Positions 1 through 9,594 of a stretch of 64,000 nt of DNA are shown piece after piece. This DNA is from Candidatus Methylobacter titanis (lineage in GTDB: Bacteria; Pseudomonadota; Gammaproteobacteria; Methylococcales; Methylomonadaceae). The first letter of the stretch is position 1. Each line of letters opens with the position of its first letter. The notes beneath the pieces were generated by a model. That model saw only the letters and a program-made list of their open reading frames with translations. It searched no databases and was not told the origin of the DNA. The position numbers were made by a program, and so were the translations under genes. Location: contig JAQSDX010000008.1 of NCBI GenBank assembly GCA_029946125.1, positions 18,133 through 82,132 on the forward strand, written 5' to 3'.

Positions 1-1
1 A

Positions 2-844
2 TTGCCTTTGGGGGAAATCATTGCCGTCAACCGTACCCAAGCCGATCTTGCCGATCTTGATAGTTTGCGGCAGGCCGTGCAAAAATATAATGCGGATGTC
101 ATTGTCAATGCGGCAGCCTATACCGCGGTAGATAAGGCGGAAACTGAAAAGGATCTAGCGTTTCTGATTAATGCAGAAGCGCCCGGTGTTTTAGCGGAAG
201 CCGCAAAAAAAACCGGTGCCTTGTTGATTCATTACTCAACCGACTATGTTTTTGATGGTACCAAGACTTCTGCTTATGCAGAAGACGATGTGCCGAATCC
301 GGTTAATATTTACGGACAAAGTAAATTAGCCGGTGAACAGGCTATACAAGCCAGTGGGGTCGATTACATGATACTTCGGACCTCTTGGGTTTATGCGGCA
401 AGAGGCCATAATTTTTTAAAAAGTATTTTGCGTTTAGCGGCAGAACGCGAAGAGCTGAATATTGTTGCCGATCAGATTGGCTCACCAACCTGGGCGCGAT
501 TGATAGCTGAAACAACGGCGCATATCTTACGGCAATCGTTGCTTGAACGGCGCGAAGGCGGTTTTAACTCAGGTCTGTATCATTTAACGTCAGCGGGCGA
601 AACATCCTGGCATGGCTTTGCCCGGATGATTGTTGATGTTGCGCAGCAACAGCAAAACCAAGCATTAAAAAACCACACGATTAACCCCATAGCGACTGCA
701 GCTTATCCTTTGCCGGCCAAGCGCCCAGCCAATTCGCGCTTGGCAACAGGCCGCTTGGAACAGCATTTTGGCTTGACAATGCCTGCTTGGGATCAAGCTT
801 TAACGCTTTGTATCAAAGATATAGCCGATTCTGTACATCATTAA
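2..844 (+). CDS. rfbD: dTDP-4-dehydrorhamnose reductase (5' end outside window)
   Basis: Final step of dTDP-L-rhamnose synthesis: NADPH-dependent reduction of dTDP-4-dehydrorhamnose in the cytoplasm. The visible 280 residues carry STDYVFDG (about 79-86) and the SDR catalytic pair in IYGQSK (Y about 104, K about 108), typical of RmlD. The N-terminal Gly-rich dinucleotide-binding loop is missing and the reading frame is open to the window edge, so the gene is cut by the window rather than truncated. The codon at base 2 is TTG inside the open frame and should not be taken as the start. It lies 13 bp upstream of rfbB and starts an rfbD-rfbB-rfbA operon. No rfbC (3,5-epimerase) is visible; it may lie upstream. 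Confidence 0.93.
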   Translation: MPLGEIIAVNRTQADLADLDSLRQAVQKYNADVIVNAAAYTAVDKAETEKDLAFLINAEAPGVLAEAAKKTGALLIHYSTDYVFDGTKTSAYAEDDVPNPVNIYGQSKLAGEQAIQASGVDYMILRTSWVYAARGHNFLKSILRLAAEREELNIVADQIGSPTWARLIAETTAHILRQSLLERREGGFNSGLYHLTSAGETSWHGFARMIVDVAQQQQNQALKNHTINPIATAAYPLPAKRPANSRLATGRLEQHFGLTMPAWDQALTLCIKDIADSVHH

Positions 845-857
845 GGACAACACAAAC

Positions 858-1925
858 ATGAAAATACTTATCACCGGTGGTGCGGGGTTTATAGGCTCGG
901 CCCTTATCCGATATCTACTCACAGAAACAGGACACAGCGTAATCAATGTCGATAAGCTCACTTATGCCGGTAATCTTGAATCGCTCAAGCCGATAGAGAG
1001 CAGCTCCCGCTATAGCTTTGAACAGGCCGATATAGGCAATGCAGCTAAAATGGAGCAACTGCTCCGGGAATACCGGCCGGATGCGATCATGCATCTGGCG
1101 GCGGAATCCCATGTAGACCGCTCTATTGATGGCCCTGCCGCTTTTATTGAAACCAACATCGTCGGCACTTATGTTTTGGTCGAAGCCGCGCGGCACTATT
1201 GGCAATCTCTGCCAGAGGCTAAAAAAGCACAATTCCGTTTTCACCATATTTCCACCGATGAAGTTTATGGCGATTTAATCGATGACGATAGTCTTTTTAC
1301 TGAACAGACGCCTTATGCGCCCAGTTCACCTTATTCCGCGTCCAAAGCAAGCTCGGACCATATTGTTCGTGCCTGGCACCGCACCTACGGCCTTCCGGTT
1401 GTAGTGACTAATTGCTCCAATAACTATGGCCCTTATCAATTCCCGGAAAAATTAATTCCGGTTGTCATGCTGAATGCGCTGGAAGGTAAATCCATCCCGG
1501 TTTACGGCAACGGGCAGCAGATCAGGGATTGGCTGTATGTCGATGACCATGCTCGAGCGTTGCTGCTAGTGCTGGAAAAAGGCAAAATTGGTGAGACTTA
1601 CAACATCGGTGGGCATAACGAAAAAACCAATCTCAGCGTGGTGCAAACCCTTTGCCGCATATTGGATGAACTTCAGCCGGATAAGCCGGGTGGAATCAGT
1701 TCTTATCAGGAGCTGATAACGTATGTTAAAGACCGGCCCGGGCATGATCTTCGTTATGCTATCGATGCGACAAAAATTGCCGATCAACTGGGATGGACGC
1801 CGAAAGAAACCTTTGAAACCGGCATGAAAAAAACCGTGCAATGGTATCTTAATAATTTGGACTGGTGCCGTCATATTCAAGATGGCAGTTACCGTCGGGA
1901 AAGGCTGGGACTTGGAGAAGCATGA
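858..1925 (+). CDS. rfbB: dTDP-glucose 4,6-dehydratase
   Basis: Converts dTDP-glucose to dTDP-4-keto-6-deoxyglucose, the second step of dTDP-rhamnose synthesis. The 355 residues match the family's length. Visible motifs are the NAD-binding loop GGAGFIGS (7-14), STDEVYGD (about 131-138, catalytic T-D-E), YSASK (about 159-163, catalytic Tyr/Lys) and [17 protein letters not shown]. The start ATG at 858 follows rfbD by 13 bp. The stop overlaps the rfbA start in an ATGATGA arrangement, which points to translational coupling. Very confident. Confidence 0.97.
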   Translation: MKILITGGAGFIGSALIRYLLTETGHSVINVDKLTYAGNLESLKPIESSSRYSFEQADIGNAAKMEQLLREYRPDAIMHLAAESHVDRSIDGPAAFIETNIVGTYVLVEAARHYWQSLPEAKKAQFRFHHISTDEVYGDLIDDDSLFTEQTPYAPSSPYSASKASSDHIVRAWHRTYGLPVVVTNCSNNYGPYQFPEKLIPVVMLNALEGKSIPVYGNGQQIRDWLYVDDHARALLLVLEKGKIGETYNIGGHNEKTNLSVVQTLCRILDELQPDKPGGISSYQELITYVKDRPGHDLRYAIDATKIADQLGWTPKETFETGMKKTVQWYLNNLDWCRHIQDGSYRRERLGLGEA

Positions 1926-2806
1926 TGAACTGGAAAGGCATTATTCTGGCGGGTGGCGCAGGCACAAGGTTGCATCCCATTACCAAGGCGGTCTCTAAGC
2001 AGTTGTTGCCGGTCTATGATAAGCCGATGATCTATTATCCGCTGTCAGTTCTGATGCTGGCCGGAATACGGGAAATACTGATTATCACTACGCCGGAAGA
2101 CCAGCTCAGTTTTAAAAAACTACTCGGCGATGGTTCGGATTTCGGCATACAGCTCGACTATGCCGTACAAGCCAAACCGGAGGGCCTTGCACAGGCATTT
2201 CTGATCGGCGAGGAATTTATCGGAGACAGCAATGTTTGTCTGGTTTTGGGGGATAACATTTTCTTTGGACAAGGCTTTACTGCCAGTTTAAAACACGCTA
2301 TGGATCGTAACCAGGGGGCAACCATTTTTGGCTACAAAGTCAAAGACGCGGAACGCTTCGGCGTGGTCGAGTTTGATGAAAACAATAAAGCCATATCCAT
2401 TGAAGAAAAACCGGCGCAGCCACGTTCAAATTTTGCAGTAACGGGGCTGTATTTCTACGACAATCAGGTCATTGAGATTGCCAAACAAATCAAACCGTCA
2501 GAGCGCGGTGAATTGGAAATAACCGAAGTTAATCGGGTTTATCTGCAAAATCAAAAGCTCAATGTAGAAATTCTTGGGCGCGGTTTTGCCTGGCTGGATA
2601 CCGGTACTCATGACAGCCTTATCGAAGCAGGCCAGTTTGTACAAACCGTCGAACATCGACAGGGATTTAAAATCGCCTGTCTGGAAGAAATTGCTTTCAA
2701 TCAAGGTTGGCTAACCCGGCAGGATTTAATAAAAGCTGCCGAAGCACTGGCTAAGACCGAGTATGGAGAGTATTTATTTGAGCTTGCTGAAAACAACGAC
2801 GAGTGA
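1922..2806 (+). CDS. rfbA: Glucose-1-phosphate thymidylyltransferase
   Basis: Makes dTDP-glucose from glucose-1-phosphate and dTTP, the first step of the rhamnose pathway. The N-terminal nucleotide-binding signature [11 protein letters not shown] follows a short start [10 protein letters not shown], and LGDNIFFG and [20 protein letters not shown] are typical of RmlA. I start at ATG 1922, which overlaps the rfbB stop and has GGAGA just upstream. ATG 1925 is equally possible. A longer in-frame extension back to 1865 lies inside rfbB and has no homology. The predicted length of 294 aa is normal for RmlA. Confidence 0.95.
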   Translation: MMNWKGIILAGGAGTRLHPITKAVSKQLLPVYDKPMIYYPLSVLMLAGIREILIITTPEDQLSFKKLLGDGSDFGIQLDYAVQAKPEGLAQAFLIGEEFIGDSNVCLVLGDNIFFGQGFTASLKHAMDRNQGATIFGYKVKDAERFGVVEFDENNKAISIEEKPAQPRSNFAVTGLYFYDNQVIEIAKQIKPSERGELEITEVNRVYLQNQKLNVEILGRGFAWLDTGTHDSLIEAGQFVQTVEHRQGFKIACLEEIAFNQGWLTRQDLIKAAEALAKTEYGEYLFELAENNDE

Positions 2807-3078
2807 AGAATTGGAGGCGGAGCAAAATTTTCCGTGTTTTTTGTAGGCAGCGCGTAACCTCAGTTATGTCAGGTGAAAAAGCATAGGATAGCAGGTTGGG
2901 TTAGGCTTTAGCCGTAACCCAGCTTCATGCGAAAAATGTCGGGTTACGCTACGCCCTACTGGCTAAAATGATACATTTTTTTAGCCGGTGTACGTAACAT
3001 CAGTTAGGAGAATACTTCTCTATTAATTCAATGCCAAATATGTGAAAATATAAGGTTTGAAATTGTTGTTATCCAGGA
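2807..3078. other. Intergenic region with imperfect hairpin
   Basis: A 272-base stretch between rfbA and the secretion operon with no credible ORF. It holds an imperfect inverted repeat at about 2898-2920 (GGGTTA-GGCT..AGCC-TAACCC) followed by a GGGTTACGCTACGCCCTAC stretch, the type of GC-rich repeat scattered between genes in this window. The hairpin could act as an rfb operon terminator but has no T-run. The promoter of the downstream operon should lie in the AT-rich part near 3000-3070; I cannot assign its boxes. Confidence 0.4.
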
Positions 3079-4794
3079 ATGAAAATAAATACTAAGTCCG
3101 ATTTAGAAGAAGCCCTTAAACTTTGTAAAGGCGCATTCCTATCCGCAGCCGGTTTCAGTCTACTCATCAATTTTTTGATGATCACGCCCTCTATCTACAT
3201 GTTGCAGGTCTATGACCGCGTCGTTGCTACCGGTAATAAATCGACATTATTGATGTTGACATTGATAGTGGTCGTACTGTTTATTACCATGGCTTCACTG
3301 GAATGGGTGCGTTCGCAAATTCTAGTCAAAGTCAGCAGCCGCCTGGAAATGCTGTTAAATCAGCGCTTATTTCAAGTCGCCTTTAAGCAATCACTGTATT
3401 CCGGAGGACAGCGAGCCACAACCCAGCCGCTGGACGACCTGACGGGTTTGAGACAGTTTCTGACCGGCAATGGCCTGTTTGCTTTTTTTGATGCGCCGTG
3501 GATGCCGGTATATTTGGCATTACTGTTCATGTTTCATCCGTGGTTCGGCTGGTTTTCAATATTAACCGCGATCTTGTTGTGCATTGTCGCTGCCGTCACA
3601 GAAAAAGCCACGACCAAAATACTCGGTGAAGCCAACAATGTCGCGATGGCGACGCGTGGCGCGCTGGGCAGAAATCTCAGAAATGCCGAAGTTATCGAAT
3701 CGATGGGCATGCTGGGTAAAATACGGCAGCGTTGGATGGTAGGTGCGGTCAAGGTTTTAGAACTGCAAGCCGTTGCCAGTTCGCGTGCCGGTTTGCTAAC
3801 GGCCCTGTCTAAAGTCATCCGTATTTCTTCGCAATCCCTGATTTTAGGTTTGGGCGCTTATTTGGTCATCGAGCGCGAAATCTCGCCCGGTTTAATGATC
3901 GCCGGCTCCATTCTCATGGGCAGAGCGATGGCGCCAATCGATCTTATTATCGGTACCTGGAAAGGCTTTATCAGTGCTCGCGGACAGTACGAGCGTCTTA
4001 ATAATATTTTATTGCAAATTCCGGCGGATAAAGATCACATGCTGCTGCCCGACCCGCAAGGTCGCATTCAGCTGGAAAATGCGGTAGTGGTGCCGCCGGG
4101 CAGTAAATTACCCATCATCAAGGGCATCAATTTGGTCATTGAAAAAGGTGACATTGTCGGCATTATCGGGCCTAGCGGCGCCGGGAAATCGACCTTGGCG
4201 CGGGCCATATTGGGTATCTGGCCTACCGCCAACGGCGCTATACGCCTGGATGGTGCCGAAGTGTTCAATTGGGATCGCGAGCATCTGGGTGGTTTTATTG
4301 GTTATCTGCCGCAAGATATTGAATTATTTGAAGGTACTATCAGCGAAAATATCGCCCGCTTTGGCGATATAGATCCCGAACAGGTCGTTGAGGCGGCGAA
4401 AATGGCCGATGTTCATGATCTCATTTTGCGTTTTCCCGAAGGTTACGACACCCTTATTGGCTCTACCGGCGGCAATTTATCGGGTGGACAGCGGCAACGT
4501 ATCGGCTTGGCGCGGGCGCTGTACGGCAACCCGGTACTGGTAGTGCTGGACGAGCCAAACTCCAATCTCGACGAACAAGGCGAAGCCGCGCTGGAAAAGG
4601 CGCTGATAAAACTTAAGCAAAAACAAACGACCGTACTGATTATTACCCATCGTAATAGTGTCCTGTCCAAAGTCGATAAGCTGTTAATTCTCAGTGAAGG
4701 CACACTAGCCGTTTACGGGCCGAGAGATCAGGTTATCGCCCATTTGCAACAACAGCAACAACAAGCGGTCGCGCCTGTAGCGCAACCCGCATAA
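3079..4794 (+). CDS. Type I secretion ABC transporter/permease (PrtD/AprD type)
   Basis: Inner-membrane ABC exporter of a type I secretion system; it pairs with the downstream adaptor and TolC-like pore to export an unfolded protein in one step. The 571 residues have an N-terminal membrane domain (about 20-300, no peptidase-C39 domain) followed by a nucleotide-binding domain: Walker A GPSGAGKST (about 363-371), signature LSGGQRQRIGLARAL (about 467), Walker B LVVLDEPNSNLD (about 485), H-loop THR (about 523). Length and order match the PrtD/AprD/HasD family. The C-terminus is Gln-rich. The next gene starts 12 bp downstream. No RTX-repeat substrate is visible in the window. Confidence 0.92.
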   Translation: MKINTKSDLEEALKLCKGAFLSAAGFSLLINFLMITPSIYMLQVYDRVVATGNKSTLLMLTLIVVVLFITMASLEWVRSQILVKVSSRLEMLLNQRLFQVAFKQSLYSGGQRATTQPLDDLTGLRQFLTGNGLFAFFDAPWMPVYLALLFMFHPWFGWFSILTAILLCIVAAVTEKATTKILGEANNVAMATRGALGRNLRNAEVIESMGMLGKIRQRWMVGAVKVLELQAVASSRAGLLTALSKVIRISSQSLILGLGAYLVIEREISPGLMIAGSILMGRAMAPIDLIIGTWKGFISARGQYERLNNILLQIPADKDHMLLPDPQGRIQLENAVVVPPGSKLPIIKGINLVIEKGDIVGIIGPSGAGKSTLARAILGIWPTANGAIRLDGAEVFNWDREHLGGFIGYLPQDIELFEGTISENIARFGDIDPEQVVEAAKMADVHDLILRFPEGYDTLIGSTGGNLSGGQRQRIGLARALYGNPVLVVLDEPNSNLDEQGEAALEKALIKLKQKQTTVLIITHRNSVLSKVDKLLILSEGTLAVYGPRDQVIAHLQQQQQQAVAPVAQPA

Positions 4795-4806
4795 CATAGA
4801 AGCATT

Positions 4807-6126
4807 ATGATAGAAAAAACCGCAGTAAATAACCCGTCTACCGTCTTGCATGCCAATGATCGAGGCATACGCAACATCGGTGCGGCCATCGTTTTTGCAA
4901 CCTTTGGTGTGTTTGGTATTTGGGCGTTTTTGGCTCCTATGGACAGCTCCGCCCTGGCGCCTGGCGTTGTCGTGGTAAAATCTTACAGAAAAACGGTACA
5001 ACATCTCGATGGCGGCATTATTGCAAAAATACGGGTCAAAGACGGTGATTTAGTCAAAGAAGGCCAGCCATTACTGTTGCTTGACGATACTCAAATCAAA
5101 GCCCAACTGGAAATAGCGCGTGCTCAAAATATCACTCTTGCTGCTCAGGTAGCGCGGCTGCGCGCCGAAAGAGATCGGCTTAAACAAATTGACTATCCCG
5201 AATTACTTGATGATGCCAGTGATCCTAGAATCACCGAAGCAAAATTGGCTGAAAATAATGTTTTTAAGTCGAGAATAAGTGCGTACGAGGGTCAAATCGC
5301 CGTGCTGAATCAGCGTGTCGGTCAAATTAACAGCAAGATAAACGGCCTCCGAGGGCAGATAGATAGCAAAAAACAACTGACTGCCTCCTATGCTGAAGAA
5401 ATTCGCGATCTGAAAGAACTGTTAGCCGAAGGCTTTGCCGATAAGCAACGGCTACGCGATTTGCAGCGCAATCATGCGATACAAAGCGGTGAAATTGCCC
5501 AACTCAACGCGGAAATTGCGACCAATCAAATGCTGATCAGCGAAACCCGACTGCAAATTTTACAAGTACAAAAACAATTTCAGGAAGAAGTCGCCGGCAA
5601 ACTCAGCGAAGCCCAGGGGCAGCTTAACGATGCCCAGGAACGCTTGGCAGCCAATCAGGACAAACTTAACCGCGTTGTGATCAAAGCGCCGGCGAGTGGC
5701 ATGGTGCTTGGCTTGACTGTGCATAACGAAAATGGCGTTATCTCCCCGGGGCATCCTATTCTTGATATTGTTCCCCAGGATGCCGAGCTGATCATAGAAG
5801 CTCAGGTGTCGCCCATGGATATTGACCGGGTTGCCGTTGGCCTGCAGGCCGAAGTTCGCTTTAGCGCCTTCAAACAATCGAAAACACCCAAAATGGATGG
5901 CAAGGTTATTCATTTATCCGCCGACCGACTTACCGATGAACAAGGTAATGCCTATTATCAAGCCAGAATTGAGCTCACCCCGGACAGCCGTAAAAAACTG
6001 GGTGATATGCAATTACTGCCAGGCATGCCGGCTGAGGTTTTGATTAATACCGGTGAAAGAACGCTGTTTGAATACCTGGCCCAACCCGCCACCAACTTCT
6101 TTGCGCGCTCATTCATAGAAGACTAA
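4807..6126 (+). CDS. Type I secretion membrane fusion protein (HlyD/PrtE family)
   Basis: Periplasmic adaptor linking the ABC transporter to the outer-membrane channel. The 439 residues show a short cytoplasmic N-terminus, one membrane helix (about 22-44, FATFGVFGIWAFLAP), a biotinyl-lipoyl-like half motif (GGIIAKIRVKDGDLVKEGQPL), a long alpha-helical coiled coil (about 95-285) and the returning beta-barrel part (VIKAPASGMVLGLTVHNENG). This is the classical HlyD/AprE layout. The gene is 12 bp after the ABC gene and 5 bp before the TolC gene, so one operon is very likely. Confidence 0.92.
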   Translation: MIEKTAVNNPSTVLHANDRGIRNIGAAIVFATFGVFGIWAFLAPMDSSALAPGVVVVKSYRKTVQHLDGGIIAKIRVKDGDLVKEGQPLLLLDDTQIKAQLEIARAQNITLAAQVARLRAERDRLKQIDYPELLDDASDPRITEAKLAENNVFKSRISAYEGQIAVLNQRVGQINSKINGLRGQIDSKKQLTASYAEEIRDLKELLAEGFADKQRLRDLQRNHAIQSGEIAQLNAEIATNQMLISETRLQILQVQKQFQEEVAGKLSEAQGQLNDAQERLAANQDKLNRVVIKAPASGMVLGLTVHNENGVISPGHPILDIVPQDAELIIEAQVSPMDIDRVAVGLQAEVRFSAFKQSKTPKMDGKVIHLSADRLTDEQGNAYYQARIELTPDSRKKLGDMQLLPGMPAEVLINTGERTLFEYLAQPATNFFARSFIED

Positions 6127-6131
6127 CCGAT

Positions 6132-7454
6132 ATGAATATACACAGACAGGGGCTAATGCTGATCATTTTGGCGTGTAGCCAAATGGCACAAGCCGAAGAT
6201 TTGCTCGGCGTTTATCAACAGGCGCTGCAAGCCGATCCGGAACTGCAAAGCGCCAAAGTCAGAGTCGACATTGGTTCGGCGCAAAAAGGCCAAGCCTTGG
6301 GTCAAATGTTGCCGCAAATCAGCGCCAGCGGCAACTGGTCTGCCAACAAGCAAACCACCAGTGGAAGCCGCCAGGACACAACCAACAACTTCCACGGTAC
6401 CCGTTACTACGTCTCATTGAATCAAACTTTGGTCGATTTCGCCAAATTTTGGGAATGGCGACGCGCGTCTAAAGTGGAAGATCAATACGCCGCAGAGGCT
6501 ATCGAAGCGAACAATCAATTGATGTTCAACGTCGTGGAGCGTTATTTCAACGAACTGGAAGCAGAAGATCAGCTCAATTTTGCCAAAACAGAAAAATTGG
6601 CCGCGCAAAAACAGCTTGAACAGATACAAAAACAATATGCCAAGCAAATCGTAAAAATCACCGACCTCTATGCCGTAGAAGCGAGGCTTGATCAACTTAT
6701 TGCTACCGAGATATTGGCCGAGAGCCAGCGGGTGACTGCGCAACAAAGCCTTAGAGAATTAACCGGCGTCAGTCCGGCGGAACTTAACAAGCTGCGGGAT
6801 GGTGTCGATTATCAGGAAATCCAGGGCGATCTTCAACAATGGATTGAGATGGCGGAAAGTCAAAATCCGGCTATTTCGGCAAAACAAATTGCCATAGAAG
6901 CGGCAGAAAATAATGTAACGGTGCAGAAATCCAAATACCTGCCGGTCGCCGATTTGCAGCTGAATTACTATGACACCAATACCGGCTATCAAAGCTCAAA
7001 TTTAGGCGCAAACGTACAAACCGAAGTCGCTGCGATCAATGTCAGCGTGCCCTTGTTTTCAGGCGGCACCACCACCCATCAAATGTTTGAAGCCAAGCAT
7101 CGTTTGCAGCTCAGCAAAAACGACAACGAAGCCGCCATTCGCGGCATCACCAAAGAAACCAGCGACGCCTTTCTCAGTGCCAATGCCAATGCGCGGCATA
7201 TCAAAGCCGCACAAAAAGCGCTGGACTCTGCCGGCAAATCACGGGAAGCGATGGAGCGCGGTTACCATTATGGCGTAGTGACCATCAGCGACGTGATCAA
7301 AGCACAGCAGGATGAATTTTCGGCCAAAAAAGATTTCGCGCAAGCCAAATACAACTACATAAAAAACCGTATCCGCTTCATGCATGCCATCGGCTCGATA
7401 GCCGAAGAAAATTTACAGGAAATTAACGGTTGGCTGGAAGCAAATAACCCGTAA
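6132..7454 (+). CDS. TolC-family outer-membrane efflux protein (PrtF/AprF type)
   Basis: Outer-membrane channel of the type I system. There is a signal peptide at the N-terminus (about 1-21, ending AQA before EDLLG). The mature part has the two duplicated OEP halves: a first repeat at LLGVYQQALQADPELQSA and a second with SGGTTTHQMFEAKHRL and the late YHYGVVTISDVIKAQQ motif typical of AprF/TolC. The length of 440 aa fits. It is the third gene of the secretion operon, 5 bp from its neighbour. The dedicated copy suggests the system has its own substrate, which is not within 64 kb. Confidence 0.92.
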   Translation: MNIHRQGLMLIILACSQMAQAEDLLGVYQQALQADPELQSAKVRVDIGSAQKGQALGQMLPQISASGNWSANKQTTSGSRQDTTNNFHGTRYYVSLNQTLVDFAKFWEWRRASKVEDQYAAEAIEANNQLMFNVVERYFNELEAEDQLNFAKTEKLAAQKQLEQIQKQYAKQIVKITDLYAVEARLDQLIATEILAESQRVTAQQSLRELTGVSPAELNKLRDGVDYQEIQGDLQQWIEMAESQNPAISAKQIAIEAAENNVTVQKSKYLPVADLQLNYYDTNTGYQSSNLGANVQTEVAAINVSVPLFSGGTTTHQMFEAKHRLQLSKNDNEAAIRGITKETSDAFLSANANARHIKAAQKALDSAGKSREAMERGYHYGVVTISDVIKAQQDEFSAKKDFAQAKYNYIKNRIRFMHAIGSIAEENLQEINGWLEANNP

Positions 7455-7502
7455 ATGTGTGGTTTCCCACGTTGTTGTTAATTATTAGCGGCCTTAAAAG
7501 TA

Positions 7503-7534
7503 TTGACATATTGATTTTATTTTTAACATATAGC
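7503..7534 (+). promoter_or_regulatory. Possible sigma-70 promoter before GT2 gene
   Basis: TTGACA at 7503-7508 is followed about 17-19 bp later by an AT-rich CATATA/TATAGC stretch (7527-7534) in the 190-bp gap between the secretion operon and the GT2 gene. The -35 box is perfect; the -10 is weak. The region is AT-rich compared with its flanks. Confidence 0.35.
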
Positions 7535-7644
7535 ATTTTCAATTTACGATAGTTTTTTTTCAAAAAACTCCGATTGCTTCAACCGGGGAGGTTTGGCGGC
7601 AGATAGATAAGATGGCTACTACAAAATTGGGTGAAAAGTAAAAT

Positions 7645-8538
7645 ATGAGTGCCGTTATCTCAACAATCATTGTTAATTACAATGCGGGTGAGTTCTTGCG
7701 TAACTGCGTCGATTCGTTGCGGAATTGTTCGCTGGAAATAGAAATTATCGTGGTTGATAACGCCTCAACGGATGGTAGTTTGGAGTCTTTACTGGGATTG
7801 CCATGCGTACAAATTATTAAAAATCCAGCGAATGTTGGTTTTGCGACGGCTTGTAATATTGGGGTTCGTGCGGCTTCTGCACCGTTTTTGTTGTTCCTTA
7901 ATCCTGATTGTTTCTTCAAATCCGGTGCGCTGACCGGATTGTTGGAGGCTATGCGTGCGGATGATCGTGCTGGTATGGTGGGAGGCTTTCTTACTAATGT
8001 GGACGGAACCGAACAAGCAGGTGGTCGCCGGGCTGTTCCCACCCCTTGGCGTTCTTTTGTGCGCGCATTTGGGCTGGCACGTTTTTCGGATCGTTGGCCG
8101 CAGCTGTTCTTTGATTTTCACTTGCATAAACAACCGTTGCCCGATCATCTCATCGAGGTGGAGGCGATTTCCGGTGCCTGCATGATGGTCAGACGTGAGG
8201 CGATGCAGGATGTTGGGGAGTGGGACGAAGGCTATTTTTTACATTGTGAAGATCTGGACTGGTGTATGCGCTTTCGACAGAAAGGGTGGAAGATACTGTT
8301 CGTTCCGTCGGCGCAAATTACCCATGCGTTAGGGGTTTGCGGTAGAAGTAGGCCGATGTTTGTTGAGTGGCACAAGCACAAGGGTATGATGCGGTTTTAC
8401 CACAAGTTTTTTCGACATCAGTATCCCGGGGTATTGATGGGCTTGGTTACGGTAGGGGTGTGGCTGCGGTTTGGCCTTGTGATTGCTTATTATTCGGCCA
8501 AGCGCGCCGGTCAGGCGTTGGGACTTGGGCGTGGCTGA
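7645..8538 (+). CDS. Glycosyltransferase family 2 (rhamnosyltransferase-like)
   Basis: Probably transfers a nucleotide-activated sugar to a lipid-linked or surface glycan. The 297 residues begin STIIVNYNAGEFLRNCVDSL, the usual GT2 N-terminus, followed by VVDNASTDGS and a DXD-type FLNPDC metal site (about 91-95). The later HCEDLDWCMRFRQKGW is the typical acceptor-side ED motif of WbbL-like rhamnosyltransferases. There is a hydrophobic C-terminal segment (about 265-285). It overlaps the next gene by 8 bp. With rfbDBA upstream, dTDP-rhamnose is a reasonable donor, but the specificity is inference. Confidence 0.85.
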   Translation: MSAVISTIIVNYNAGEFLRNCVDSLRNCSLEIEIIVVDNASTDGSLESLLGLPCVQIIKNPANVGFATACNIGVRAASAPFLLFLNPDCFFKSGALTGLLEAMRADDRAGMVGGFLTNVDGTEQAGGRRAVPTPWRSFVRAFGLARFSDRWPQLFFDFHLHKQPLPDHLIEVEAISGACMMVRREAMQDVGEWDEGYFLHCEDLDWCMRFRQKGWKILFVPSAQITHALGVCGRSRPMFVEWHKHKGMMRFYHKFFRHQYPGVLMGLVTVGVWLRFGLVIAYYSAKRAGQALGLGRG

Positions 8539-9484
8539 TACCGATATCAAAAACCGTGTCGGTGTGCTTGGCGCGACCAGTTTAGTGGGCGCATGTCTGC
8601 TGCCGCTGATGACTGCAGCAGGTTGGCAGGTGAGGGCGTTCTCGCGGCAGGCGGTTGGACGGTCCGGTGATGGAATTGAGTGGCGGCGGCTCGATTCCGC
8701 TCCCTCGATCCTTCTGAAGGAACCGCTAGCCATGCGCCGTCGCGGTCAAACGGCAGCCACCAAATCACGGCTTATTCCGCTTGCGGGTGAGGGGAGTATT
8801 TCGTTCTGGGTTTGTGTTGCGCCTATTTGGGTATTGCCGGATTATTTTGACCTGCTTGATGCGCAGGGCGTGCGGCGTGTGGTGGTGCTGTCTTCTACCA
8901 GCCGTTTTACCAAGAAGGATTCCACCGACCCTGAAGAACAAGCCATAGCTCTCCGGCTTGCTGATGCCGAAGCGCGGGTGCGGGAGTGGGCCGAAAGCCG
9001 TGGAGTGGAATGGGTGATTTTGCGCCCTACGCTGATTTATGGTTTGGGGCGGGATAAAAATCTCACCGAGATTACGCGCTTCATCCGTCGTTTTGGGTTT
9101 TTTCCTGTGTTTGGCAAAGCAAACGGCCTGCGCCAGCCTATTCATGCAGCCGATGTAGCGGGTGCATGTTTGGCCGCTTTGCAGGCATCTTGCGCGGCGA
9201 ACCGCGCCTACAACATTTCCGGCGGCGAGACGCTCGCTTATCGCAACATGGTCGCCCGAGTGTTTTCTGCTCTTGGCCGCCGTTCGCGCTTGCTGACTGT
9301 CCCGCTCTGGGCTTTTCGCCTGGCGGTGGCTATGCTGCGCCGCCTGCCGCGTTATCGGCAATGGTCGACATCCATGGCGGAGCGAATGAACCAGGATTTG
9401 GTGTTCGATCACAGTGAGGCGACGCGAGACTTGAGCTTTAAGCCCAGGGGGTTCGTGCTGTTGGCGAAGGATTTACCGACATAA
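8531..9484 (+). CDS. NAD-dependent epimerase/dehydratase-like protein
   Basis: Member of the extended SDR superfamily acting on nucleotide sugars or similar substrates. The N-terminus VGVLGATSLVGACLLP resembles the Rossmann loop; VVVLSSTSRF, the segment ILRPTLIYGLGRDKNL and PIHAADVAGACL are typical of this family. The classical YxxxK pair is not evident, so it may be an atypical NmrA-like or UDP-sugar epimerase-like member. I choose GTG 8531 as start: it overlaps the GT2 stop by 8 bp and begins just before the Rossmann strand. The open frame runs back to 8483 but that part lies inside the GT2 gene. GC content looks higher than in the genes before it. It converges on the minus-strand glycan operon. 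Confidence 0.75.
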   Translation: MADTDIKNRVGVLGATSLVGACLLPLMTAAGWQVRAFSRQAVGRSGDGIEWRRLDSAPSILLKEPLAMRRRGQTAATKSRLIPLAGEGSISFWVCVAPIWVLPDYFDLLDAQGVRRVVVLSSTSRFTKKDSTDPEEQAIALRLADAEARVREWAESRGVEWVILRPTLIYGLGRDKNLTEITRFIRRFGFFPVFGKANGLRQPIHAADVAGACLAALQASCAANRAYNISGGETLAYRNMVARVFSALGRRSRLLTVPLWAFRLAVAMLRRLPRYRQWSTSMAERMNQDLVFDHSEATRDLSFKPRGFVLLAKDLPT

Positions 9485-9547
9485 TACGCCATCGTTGATG
9501 GAACTCTCGGATGTGACGGTTAAGTTTTTTCGGACACAACGCTAATG

Positions 9548-9575
9548 ATGTGATCGATACCAATACCGATCACAT
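9548..9575. terminator. Inverted repeat between convergent genes
   Basis: ATGTGATCG and CGATCACAT form a perfect 9-bp stem with a 10-nt loop in the 110-bp gap between two convergent genes. There is no T-run, so an intrinsic terminator is not proven. Position suggests a bidirectional transcription end. Confidence 0.4.
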
Positions 9576-9594
9576 TACCGTGGTTTGTGCCATG

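Noticed and set aside
8483..8530. Longer N-terminus for the epimerase-like gene
   Set aside because: It lies entirely inside the preceding GT2 gene; GTG 8531 just before the Rossmann strand explains the protein better.
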